From positions 2,763,001-2,827,000 of the forward strand of contig NZ_CP136684.1 in NCBI RefSeq assembly GCF_032921865.1: a DNA stretch of 64,000 bases, given 5' to 3'. Origin of the DNA: Thalassospira lucentensis. Its GTDB lineage: Bacteria > Pseudomonadota > Alphaproteobacteria > Rhodospirillales > Thalassospiraceae. This document shows, one piece after another, positions 32,483 to 39,881 of this stretch. Position numbers and translations under genes: made by a program. The first letter of the stretch is position 1, and the number at the start of each line of letters is the position of its first letter. The notes beneath the pieces are model-generated. The model worked only from the letters and a program-made list of their open reading frames with translations, did no database searches and had not been told where the DNA came from.

Positions 32483-32516
32483 AAAAAAAACGCGCCGCAT
32501 GGGGGGATGCGGCGCG
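32483..32516 (-). terminator. terminator of the secreted hydrolase gene
   Basis: A perfect 10-bp stem CGCGCCGCAT/ATGCGGCGCG (32491-32500 with 32507-32516) is preceded on the plus strand by eight A, that is eight T on the minus strand after the hairpin. Confidence 0.9.
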
Positions 32517-32555
32517 TGAAGTTGGGCAGATGTTGAGGGAGGCAGGCGTTAAGGA

Positions 32556-33374
32556 TCAGTTGGCGTTGGCGGCCTTGAGGATCAGGTCGGCAACTTCCTT
32601 GGGGTGGGAAACCATGACGACGTGGGAGGCGCCATCAATCACGACGGTTTCCTGTGAATTGGCGCGTTTGGCCATGAATTCCATTGCGGCGGGCGGGATG
32701 TTTTTATCGGCCGTGCCATAGATGTGGTAGGACGGCACATCCTTCCATGCGATATCGCCAGACGGTTCGTTCAGCGCAAAGTCGGTGACCGGGCGTTGGG
32801 CAATCGCCATCAGGCGGGCCTTTTCAGCCGGAACGTCGGCGGCAAATTGCGCGTGGAATTTTGCCGGATCGATATAAAGGTCATTCACACCGTTGCCGAG
32901 CGGAACCGGGGCTGCCAGGGCCTCGCCCAAGGTGCCGCCGGGGAATTTTCCGGCCAGTTCGGCAATGGTTTCACCCTTTTCCGGGGCGAAAGAGGCGACA
33001 TAGACCAGCGCCTTGACATTGGCCGCACCGGTTGCGGCGTTGCTGATGACTGGCCCGCCATAGGAATGACCGACCAGAACGACCTTACCCGGAATGCTGT
33101 CGATAAGCGAGCGGGTATAGGCGGCATCGCCCGAGACACTGCGCAGCGGGTTGGCAACGCTGATCACGCGATATCCTTCGTCCTGCAGGATCGGCGCGAC
33201 ACCGTCCCAGCTATCAGAGGCGGCAAAGGCGCCGTGGACCAGAAGGATGGTCGGTTTGGTATTGGCGGCATTCGCGGCCGCCGTGTCAGCGGCAAAGGCC
33301 GGAGATTGCGCGGCCATCAGACCGAAGGCAAAGGCAGTCGCCTTGAGCAGGTTTTTCACATTCAGCATTTTCAT
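32556..33374 (-). CDS. secreted alpha/beta hydrolase
   Basis: The protein has 272 residues with a Sec signal peptide (about 1-29, ending in Ala-Phe-Ala-Ala). The hydrolase fold shows ILLVHGAFAASDSW (oxyanion His-Gly), VLVGHSYGGPVISNA (nucleophile Ser), HIYGTADKNIPP (acid) and IDGASHVVMVSHP (catalytic His). It resembles secreted alpha/beta hydrolases of the EstC/salicylate-esterase-like group found in many proteobacteria. A 22-bp palindrome 85 bp upstream suggests control by a MarR or TetR regulator not encoded here. The substrate is unknown. Confidence 0.88.
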   Translation of the reverse strand: MKMLNVKNLLKATAFAFGLMAAQSPAFAADTAAANAANTKPTILLVHGAFAASDSWDGVAPILQDEGYRVISVANPLRSVSGDAAYTRSLIDSIPGKVVLVGHSYGGPVISNAATGAANVKALVYVASFAPEKGETIAELAGKFPGGTLGEALAAPVPLGNGVNDLYIDPAKFHAQFAADVPAEKARLMAIAQRPVTDFALNEPSGDIAWKDVPSYHIYGTADKNIPPAAMEFMAKRANSQETVVIDGASHVVMVSHPKEVADLILKAANAN

Positions 33375-33458
33375 CTTCCCTTTTCCCGGTTTCGCCGATG
33401 ACCGGCCAAACGTTGTTTCGATGAGATGCTTGTAGCTGTGAATTTATGATCGTGCAAT

Positions 33459-33480
33459 ATTAAATCGTGTACGATTTAAT
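33459..33480. promoter_or_regulatory. 22-bp palindromic operator
   Basis: Arms ATTAAATCGT and ACGATTTAAT (10 bp, perfect) flank GT. It lies upstream of the minus-strand secreted hydrolase gene. The AT-rich flanks with a central TCG-N-ACGA pattern look like an OhrR/MarR-type site, but no such regulator gene is adjacent. Confidence 0.7.
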
Positions 33481-33558
33481 CACGTGAGATCACATGAGCG
33501 TGATGTCGGTATTGTGGCGGGGGTGCTGGTGGAGGTAAGGGCGGCAGGACACATTATC

Positions 33559-33585
33559 CGTTACTCCCGCGAAAGCGGGAATCCA
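33559..33585. repeat. single REP-like palindrome, hybrid type
   Basis: One unit with ACTCCCGC on one side and GCGGGAAT on the other, so the outer stem pair is C-A and mismatched. It lies between the hydrolase operator and the autotransporter gene's end. Confidence 0.75.
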
Positions 33586-33620
33586 TCTTGCGGCGGGTTT
33601 GGTGTGTTCGGTTTCCGGGA

Positions 33621-36600
33621 TCAGAATTTCATTCTGAACCCGGCACTGGCGGCATGTTCGCGGCGACTTTTGGAGATTGAGGGCTGGTAATCTGCATAGA
33701 AGCTCCAGCCATCGTCATCGGCAAGGGTCATGCCGAGATTGCCGACCAGTGTATCGCGGTCGGTTTCGCTGCCTGCGACCGTGAAGGAGGATGTGCCGGT
33801 AAAGGCCAATGTGGTGCTGTTGGCTGTCGGGCCAAGGTGATGGTCCCAGCCAAGCCGGAATTGCGGGATCAGGGTTTTGCCATTGCCGGTTTCAAACATG
33901 CCCACCATCCTTAGCCCGAGGCTTGCGGTTCCGGTCAGGGTGCTGTCAGATGCGCGTGACAGATTGGCCGAGCCGGCCCCGGTTTCGGTAAAGGCGTCAT
34001 GATCGTTCCAGAGCACGCCCAGCGCGCCATAGGGCACAACCCGCCAGTTATGGGCAACGTCAAATCCCCTTGCCAGTTCAAGATTGGCATTGAGCGCATT
34101 GTCGGTGTAGTCCGCCGTGGCGGTACGATCAATACCGCCAAAAACAAGATTACGGCGGCTGTCATTTGCCGTTCGGGTCCATCCGGCCTGCCCGGAAAGC
34201 CGCAAATCATCGCCAAGGTCACGCGTGCCATAAAGCCCGGCCATGAAATTACGGCTATCGAGGGTGGCATCCCGGCCAGCCTGACGGTTCCTGGCGTCGG
34301 CATAACCGAAATAGACCCCCAGAATGGTGGTATCGGAAAGCTGTGTGTCAAAGCCGCCAACCATGCCGGTCCATTGGTAATCGGTGGTGTCGGCATTGCC
34401 ATCACCATCGATCCGGCCGGTTGCGCCGATGGCCTGAAGCCAGATGGCGGATGCGGCCTGTGGTGCATTTTCAGCCCCCAGCGAGAGCATGTTTGCATCA
34501 CTGGCATATATTTCACTGTCACTTGCCATCGGGCCGGAACGGGCAAAGCCGGTAAGTTCGGCGGGGGACAGGGTGCTGGCGGCGACAAGGGACCCGCTGA
34601 TGGTTCCGGTAACGCCGCGGCTGCGATTCAGATCGGCAAGGCGCGCCCCGATCTGGCCGGTGGCCTGATGGGTGATGTGGTCATTCATGGTGGGGCCCGC
34701 GGCAAAGATATCGCCCGAGAGCTGCTGATAGGCGTGCTGCGCCCCGGCATCCGTCAGGCCGAGAATGGCGTTGCTGATGGTGGTGCCGTCCGTGCCCGAA
34801 AGGTTGCCGACCTGGCCTGCGACGGCTTTTTGATTGGGGGTTGTGGCAATGTCGGTAAAGCCACTGGCGTTGCGGGTCAGTGTCAGGGAGACATCATTGC
34901 CGGTGCCGCCGACGGTGGAACGGGCGGCGTCATAAAAGGCAAGCTGATTGTCAATCGTTGCAAAATCGCCGGTAATCGCATCAACGCCATCATTTTCGAT
35001 GATTACGTAATTATAGGTGGTTTGACCGGAGAAATTGTTCCCCGATACGCCTTTGACCCGCAGTGTCGAGCCGGTGATATCGACCGTGCCAGTCACGATG
35101 ACCTTGTCGGAATTGCCAGCACTATCCACCTCGATCTCGAGGATGGAACCGGCATTGAGGACATAGGCGCCATTGACGGTCTGGGTGCCGATGGAATTGC
35201 CCGGCGCGTGAACGCCGCCCGACTGTAAGGTCGTCGCCCCTAAGGTGCCGGTGCCGCCAAGGGTGGCACCGCTCGCGACCGTGACGGCAGAGGCAATTGA
35301 TCCATTGACCGCAAGGCGGCCCGCAGAAACGGTCGTGGTGCCGGAATAGGTGTTGGCCCCACTGAGTGTGACGGTGCCGGTGCCGGTTTTGGCAAGCGCG
35401 CCGGTCCCGGCCAGAACGGCACTGATGGTGCCCGACTGGGTCGCGAAGGTGCCCGATGATGACAGGGTGCCGTTTGACACGGTTGCACCATTGAGTGTGA
35501 TGGTGCCGGTGCGGGTCTGTGTTGTCGTGCCGAGATCAAGCGTGCCGCCGGTCAGGTTAAGTGCGCCTGCGGCATTTCCGAGTGTTCCCGATCCTGACAG
35601 GGATAATGTGCCCGCCGAAAGGTTTGTTGCGCCGGTATAGGTGTTGGCAGCACTCAGTGTGACGGTGCCGGTGCCGGTTTTGGCAAGCGCCCCGGTCCCG
35701 GCCAGAACGGCACTGATGGTGCCTGATTGGGTATCGAAGGTGCCCGATGAGGACAATGTGCCATTTGACACGGTTGCGCCATTGAGTGTGATGGTGCCGG
35801 TGCGGGTCTGTGTTGTCGTGCCGAGATCAAGCGTTCCACCGGTGAGGTTAAGCACCCCGGCGGCATCCCCGAGTGTTCCCGATCCTGACAGGGATAATGT
35901 TCCCGCCGAAAGGTTTGTTGCGCCGGAATAGCTGTTGGCGGCACTGAGTGTCAGGGTGCCTGCGCCGTTTTTGGTCAGTGCCCAGCTTCCGGTGCCGCCC
36001 GATCCGGCCTGATCGGTGATGGTATTGGCAAGGGTTTGTGTATCGCCGGTATCAGGATTGAAGGTCAGGGTGCCGCTGCCTTGCAGGAAAACACCATCGC
36101 CAAAGGCAGAGCCGTCCTCGGCCGTGCCCGCCGCACCGGTTCCGCCGGTTCCGCCGGTGACGGTGTTGTTATTGACGGTCAGGGTTCCGGCGATGGTCAG
36201 GGTTGCGCCATCCATGACAAAGATGGCACCCCCGGCACCAAGGCCACCACCCCCGGCCGCCTGAGAGGTGGTACCGCTTGAGACACCGTTGCCAGCGCCA
36301 AATCCGCCCTGACCGACACTGGCGACGCTGCCAAGGCCGCCACCACCACCGCCGCCGCCAAAACCGCCATCGCCCCGGAATGCGCCACCCCCGCCGCCAA
36401 AACCGCCATTGCCGGCTTTGCCGCCGCCGCCGCCAAAGCCGCCATCGGGGTCGTCGGTAAACGTGCCATCAATGCCGTTGACACCGCCGCCGCCGACCGA
36501 CTGGTCGCCAGAACCGCCGCCGCCGCCATTACTGCCGCCCGTACCACCCCCGCCGCCGAGATCGGCGCCATCCCCACCGGCACCTTCGCCCTGGGCGATT

Positions 36601-37283
36601 CCGTCACCGCCATTTCCAACATTTGATCCACCGGTTGCTCCGCTGCCAAGGCCGCCGCCGCCGCCGTTAGTGCCACTGACAACCGTGCCGCCATCGCCCC
36701 CCATGCCGCCGCCGCCGCCGGTGACCCCACTTGCGGTTTGTGCACCGCCATCACCGCCGGTTGCGGCGTTGTTTTGCGCGACAAGGTTGCTGATGGTGAC
36801 ATTGGCGCCATCTTTGACGAACAGCGCCCCGCCAAGCCCGGCGCCGCCGCCGGCGGCCTGACCTGCGTCGCCGCCCGAAGCAACGGCGTTTTCAATGGTC
36901 AGGTCGTTGATGGCCACGGTGCCGGAATACACAAACAGGCCGCGAAACGCGTTATTGCCACTCAGCGTATTGCCATTACCGTTCAGCGTGATGTTGCTGT
37001 TTAACGCGTTCAGATCGCCGCTGGTCAGCGTGATGGTGCCCAGACCGTTTTGGACATCGATGGTGTTGGTGCCGCCCGCAGCGTTGGCATCAAAAATCGC
37101 CTGCCGCAGGGAACCGGCACCGCTGTCGGCGGTGTTGGTGACATTGAACGTTGCGGCCTGTGCCGATCCGATTGGTGCGGCGCATGACAGGATCAGGGGG
37201 ACAAGACCATATCGGGTGTGCGCAAAGATACCTCGCCAGCACGAGAATTGACGTGCCCGCCGGGATGGTTGATGCGGATCCAT
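33621..37283 (-). CDS. type V autotransporter with Gly-rich and tandem repeats
   Basis: The protein has 1220 residues. A long basic signal region (about 1-44) ends at GSAQAA. The passenger begins with a parallel beta-helix region (FNVTNTADSGAGSLRQAIFDANAAGG). Residues about 130-360 are extremely Gly-rich (GGGGG runs, PGRS-like). Passenger-associated repeats follow (GAGTLTLSAANSYSGATNLSAGTLSLSGSGTLG), including two nearly identical 97-residue copies. A linker precedes the C-terminal beta-barrel domain (about 945-1220), which ends in Gly-Phe-Arg-Met-Lys-Phe with terminal Phe. It should be a surface adhesin or matrix protein. No protease motif is seen. Confidence 0.9.
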   Translation of the reverse strand: MDPHQPSRRARQFSCWRGIFAHTRYGLVPLILSCAAPIGSAQAATFNVTNTADSGAGSLRQAIFDANAAGGTNTIDVQNGLGTITLTSGDLNALNSNITLNGNGNTLSGNNAFRGLFVYSGTVAINDLTIENAVASGGDAGQAAGGGAGLGGALFVKDGANVTISNLVAQNNAATGGDGGAQTASGVTGGGGGMGGDGGTVVSGTNGGGGGLGSGATGGSNVGNGGDGIAQGEGAGGDGADLGGGGGTGGSNGGGGGSGDQSVGGGGVNGIDGTFTDDPDGGFGGGGGKAGNGGFGGGGGAFRGDGGFGGGGGGGGLGSVASVGQGGFGAGNGVSSGTTSQAAGGGGLGAGGAIFVMDGATLTIAGTLTVNNNTVTGGTGGTGAAGTAEDGSAFGDGVFLQGSGTLTFNPDTGDTQTLANTITDQAGSGGTGSWALTKNGAGTLTLSAANSYSGATNLSAGTLSLSGSGTLGDAAGVLNLTGGTLDLGTTTQTRTGTITLNGATVSNGTLSSSGTFDTQSGTISAVLAGTGALAKTGTGTVTLSAANTYTGATNLSAGTLSLSGSGTLGNAAGALNLTGGTLDLGTTTQTRTGTITLNGATVSNGTLSSSGTFATQSGTISAVLAGTGALAKTGTGTVTLSGANTYSGTTTVSAGRLAVNGSIASAVTVASGATLGGTGTLGATTLQSGGVHAPGNSIGTQTVNGAYVLNAGSILEIEVDSAGNSDKVIVTGTVDITGSTLRVKGVSGNNFSGQTTYNYVIIENDGVDAITGDFATIDNQLAFYDAARSTVGGTGNDVSLTLTRNASGFTDIATTPNQKAVAGQVGNLSGTDGTTISNAILGLTDAGAQHAYQQLSGDIFAAGPTMNDHITHQATGQIGARLADLNRSRGVTGTISGSLVAASTLSPAELTGFARSGPMASDSEIYASDANMLSLGAENAPQAASAIWLQAIGATGRIDGDGNADTTDYQWTGMVGGFDTQLSDTTILGVYFGYADARNRQAGRDATLDSRNFMAGLYGTRDLGDDLRLSGQAGWTRTANDSRRNLVFGGIDRTATADYTDNALNANLELARGFDVAHNWRVVPYGALGVLWNDHDAFTETGAGSANLSRASDSTLTGTASLGLRMVGMFETGNGKTLIPQFRLGWDHHLGPTANSTTLAFTGTSSFTVAGSETDRDTLVGNLGMTLADDDGWSFYADYQPSISKSRREHAASAGFRMKF
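35350..35931. repeat. 291-bp tandem repeat inside the autotransporter gene
   Basis: Two direct copies (about 35350-35640 and 35641-35931) are nearly identical at DNA level and encode 97-residue passenger repeats. A third, diverged unit follows toward 35950. The high identity points to a recent duplication, and copy number could vary by recombination. Confidence 0.85.
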
Positions 37284-37384
37284 GTAACAGCACGCCTTTG
37301 GTCATGAGAAATAAGAGGTTCCCATTCCTTTGGGCGACTTTCGCAAAGGGCACAACCCGCTATCTGAGAGCGTGGACTTTATTC

Positions 37385-37421
37385 TGCGCAATGTGGATAA
37401 GGGCTTGCGCAAAGTGGATAA
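37385..37421. promoter_or_regulatory. 21-bp-phased direct repeats with DnaA-box sequence
   Basis: TGCGCAATGTGGATAA (37385-37400) and TGCGCAAAGTGGATAA (37406-37421) repeat with a 21-bp period, two helical turns. Each contains a match to the DnaA box (TGTGGATAA exact, AGTGGATAA one mismatch). They lie about 100-140 bp upstream of the autotransporter start. Confidence 0.6.
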
Positions 37422-37482
37422 TTGGCAGGTTTTTTGATAAAAAGACCATCCGTCGGCGGGGCATGGTCGCCACGCGCCCGGA

Positions 37483-37872
37483 TCAGTTTGCCGGTCTGGC
37501 ATCGGCCCTTTGGGAAAGATCGTCAAGATAGGCGAGAAGATCGGCGATGGTTTCAGGGGTGAAGGTGAATTCCGGCATGGTCAGTTGATCGTGCGACACG
37601 GTGATGCCTTCGGCAAGGGCCTCTTCGAGGTTTTCAATCGGCCAGCGCTGACCGAAGCTTGCCAGTGGCGGGGCGGTGGTGATCGTCGGGTCGGGATAGG
37701 GATCACCGGCAAATTCCATATGACAGCGCAGGCAGGTCTGTTCGGCAATCGCCTTGCCACGAGTGATATCGCCCTGTTCCTCGCCGCGATGGGCAAGCTG
37801 GTTGCTGATCAGCAGGAAGGCCGCGGCGGCGACCCCGGTGATCAGGATGACAAGGCTTCGTTTGTGTATCAT
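37483..37872 (-). CDS. membrane-anchored monohaem cytochrome c
   Basis: The protein has 129 residues from ATG 37872, with GAGGGA upstream. One N-terminal membrane segment (about 6-27, VILITGVAAAAFLLIS) anchors it, with the rest in the periplasm. The haem site is CLRCH; the likely axial Met lies in LTMPEFTFTPETIADLLAYLDDL, a common class I cytochrome c ending. It carries electrons in the periplasm; the partner is unknown. It stands alone, divergent from the iron-uptake sigma factor gene. Confidence 0.85.
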   Translation of the reverse strand: MIHKRSLVILITGVAAAAFLLISNQLAHRGEEQGDITRGKAIAEQTCLRCHMEFAGDPYPDPTITTAPPLASFGQRWPIENLEEALAEGITVSHDQLTMPEFTFTPETIADLLAYLDDLSQRADARPAN

Positions 37873-37958
37873 GGCGGTTCCCTCTTTCGTCTTTGGCGGG
37901 AGTATAGCGCCATTTGGTAAATGAAGTTTTTCGAATGTGCAGGCGGGATGTTGCGAAA

Positions 37959-37983
37959 GATATTGATAATCAGTCTTAATATC
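37959..37983 (+). promoter_or_regulatory. Fur-box-like site upstream of the ECF sigma gene
   Basis: The 19-base stretch starting at 37959 (GATATTGATAATCAGTCTT) matches the Fur consensus GATAATGATAATCATTATC at 15 of 19 positions, and the element ends with an inverted GATATT/AATATC pair (to 37983). It lies 47 bp before the sigma factor start. Confidence 0.7.
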
Positions 37984-38029
37984 TGCTAGTGAAGCATCGT
38001 TGTTTGTGCCGTCCCGAGGAAATACGGCT

Positions 38030-38542
38030 TTGTCCGCGAACCCCAACGCCCTTGTTCTTTTCATGTCGCATCGCCCGGCGCTGGTGAATTATGCCAGCAG
38101 CATCACGGGTAACCGCGTGCAGGCCGAAGACCTGGTGCAGGAAGCCTGGTTGCGGTTTGACGCGGCATCGGACCGGCGGCTGATCGAGGATGCGACGGGG
38201 TATCTTTACCGGATCGTGCGCAACCTGGCGCTGGATAGCAAACGCAGGCTGGCGCGGGAAAACCGCGTGACCAGTGCCGGGGATTTTGACGAGGCGGCCC
38301 GGATATCGGCCGATATTGCCCCGGACCCGGAAACCGTCGCCCTTTACAAGGATGAATATGCGATCGTGATGGCGGCGATGGACGAATTGCCCGAACGCAC
38401 CCGCATTGCATGCGAGATGCATCGGTTTGGTGGCGCAAAGCTTAAGGAAATTGCCGCCTTCCTCGATATTTCCGTGCCGCTGGCGCACAAGCTGGTGGCG
38501 GACGGGATCGAGCATTGCAAACAGCGGCTGGATCAGGCATGA
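38030..38542 (+). CDS. ECF RNA polymerase sigma factor, FecI type
   Basis: The protein has 170 residues. TTG 38030 has GAGGA (38016-38020) at a good distance; ATG 38063 (MSHRPALV) is an alternative without a ribosome site. Region 2 is NYASSITGNRVQAEDLVQEAWLRF...YLYRIVRNLALDSKRR. Region 4 is MDELPERTRIACEMHRFGGAKLKEIAAFLDISVPLAHKLVADGIEHCKQRL. It should direct transcription of the downstream TonB receptor gene on a signal relayed by the FecR protein. A Fur-like box precedes it. Confidence 0.9.
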   Translation: MSANPNALVLFMSHRPALVNYASSITGNRVQAEDLVQEAWLRFDAASDRRLIEDATGYLYRIVRNLALDSKRRLARENRVTSAGDFDEAARISADIAPDPETVALYKDEYAIVMAAMDELPERTRIACEMHRFGGAKLKEIAAFLDISVPLAHKLVADGIEHCKQRLDQA

Positions 38543-38677
38543 GCCGGGTTCACAATATTTATAGAAAAAAGTTCCGCAAATGCGTTTAGTAGTTGTAGGA
38601 ACTTTAGCTTTGGTTCTTTTCGGGGCAGGCCGGTGCGCACCCGCAATCTGCGATACCGACCGGGAATAGAGACGAGA

Positions 38678-39721
38678 ATGGCAGCGAACACAGATGCGAT
38701 CCCGCCGCAGGCCTCACGGGAGGCGACCGACTGGCTGATCCTGTTGCAGGAAGAGCCGGACGATCAGGATATTCTGCGCGCATTTGCGGAATGGTGCGAA
38801 CGTGACCCCGCACATATGCAGGCATGGAACGCCACGCGCCGGGCGGCGGATGTGATGGCGACAGGCGCGCCTGAGCATGCTGATCGCTGGCAGCCCTTCG
38901 TTCGGGAGATGCGAACGGGCGGTGAAGGATCGTCTGTTTCATCATCATCGCGCAAAGACAATGTCGTGCATCCGGCTTTCGGGCGGCGAAAGATGTGGCT
39001 TGGTGGCGGGCTTGCCATTGCCGCATCGCTTTTTGCCGCCGTGATCGGGCCGGGGATCGTCACCCGTGCCGTTACCGGCTGGCAGGCCGATTATGTGACC
39101 GATACCGCCGAGATGCGGACCATCACCCTTGCCGATGCCAGCACGGTGACGATGGCACCCGAAAGTGCGATCCGGGTGCGGTTTGAGGCGGGCGAGCGCC
39201 ATATCGACCTTTTGGGGGGGGAGGCGTTTTTTGAGGTTACCCCAGATGCCGAGCGGCCGTTTACGGTTTTTGCCGACGAGGTTGGCGTGACGGTACTTGG
39301 CACCGGGTTTGACGTGCGGCGCAATGAGGCGGGCACGGATGTTGCGGTCGAGCATGGTCTGGTGCGGGTCGGGTTTGATCAGATCACCCCGCCGGTCGCA
39401 GAGTTACTGGAAGCCGGGCAAAGTGCCAGCGTGACATGGCAGGGGGCGGTGGCGCGTGGCCAATTGCCTGCAGGTCAGGTTGCCGCGTGGCGGCAGAACC
39501 AGTTGATTGCTCAGGATCAGCCGCTGGGTACCGTGATTGACGGGCTGCGGCGCTATTATCCGGGCCGGATCATCATCACCGATGATGCGTTGGCGACCCG
39601 ACCGGTTACGGGGGTCTATAATCTTGCCGATCCGCTGGCGGCTCTTCGCGGGATTGCACGGGCGCAAAATGCGGTGGTGCGGCAGATGACGCCGTGGGTT
39701 TTGCTGGTGTCGGCATCCTGA
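38678..39721 (+). CDS. FecR family anti-sigma/signalling protein
   Basis: The protein has 347 residues from ATG 38678. The N-terminal cytoplasmic DUF4880 part spans about 10-60 (EATDWLILLQEEPDDQDILRAFAEWCERDPAHMQAWNATRR). One membrane helix lies at about 107-127 (WLGGGLAIAASLFAAVIGPGI). The periplasmic FecR domain follows (RTITLADASTVTMAPESAIRVRF, HIDLLGGEAFFEVTPDAERPFTVFADEVGVTVLGTGFDVR), with a secretin/STN-like end. It passes the signal from the TonB receptor to the sigma factor encoded before it. Confidence 0.92.
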   Translation: MAANTDAIPPQASREATDWLILLQEEPDDQDILRAFAEWCERDPAHMQAWNATRRAADVMATGAPEHADRWQPFVREMRTGGEGSSVSSSSRKDNVVHPAFGRRKMWLGGGLAIAASLFAAVIGPGIVTRAVTGWQADYVTDTAEMRTITLADASTVTMAPESAIRVRFEAGERHIDLLGGEAFFEVTPDAERPFTVFADEVGVTVLGTGFDVRRNEAGTDVAVEHGLVRVGFDQITPPVAELLEAGQSASVTWQGAVARGQLPAGQVAAWRQNQLIAQDQPLGTVIDGLRRYYPGRIIITDDALATRPVTGVYNLADPLAALRGIARAQNAVVRQMTPWVLLVSAS

Positions 39722-39722
39722 G

Positions 39723-39743
39723 AACGGCCTGAAACAGGCCGTT
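39723..39743 (+). terminator. hairpin between fecR-type and receptor genes
   Basis: A perfect 9-bp stem AACGGCCTG/CAGGCCGTT with an AAA loop (39723-39731 with 39735-39743) starts right after the FecR stop codon. There is no long T-run directly after it, so it may be a weak terminator or RNA-stabilising hairpin. Confidence 0.6.
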
Positions 39744-39816
39744 TGACAAAAATCTGAAAAATTTTCCGAAGTTTTTTTGAAAAAAAATCCCCGAGGCACG
39801 TTTTGTGTTTTAAGCG

Positions 39817-39845
39817 CAAATGAGAAGCGTTGTTATTCTCATTTG
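39817..39845 (+). promoter_or_regulatory. Fur-like inverted repeat upstream of the TonB receptor
   Basis: CAAATGAGAA and TTCTCATTTG form perfect 10-bp arms around 9 bases (39817-39826 and 39836-39845), 37 bp before the receptor start. The arms match common Fur-site halves (AAATGAGAA/TTCTCATTT), although the centre is longer than usual. Confidence 0.65.
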
Positions 39846-39881
39846 TGATCATGTATATGACGCAGAACGGAGATCCATGGA

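Noticed and set aside
33999..35228. Plus-strand frame of 409 codons within the autotransporter gene
   Set aside because: It mirrors repetitive Gly/Ala/Thr codons of the real minus-strand gene and has no signal peptide or motif.
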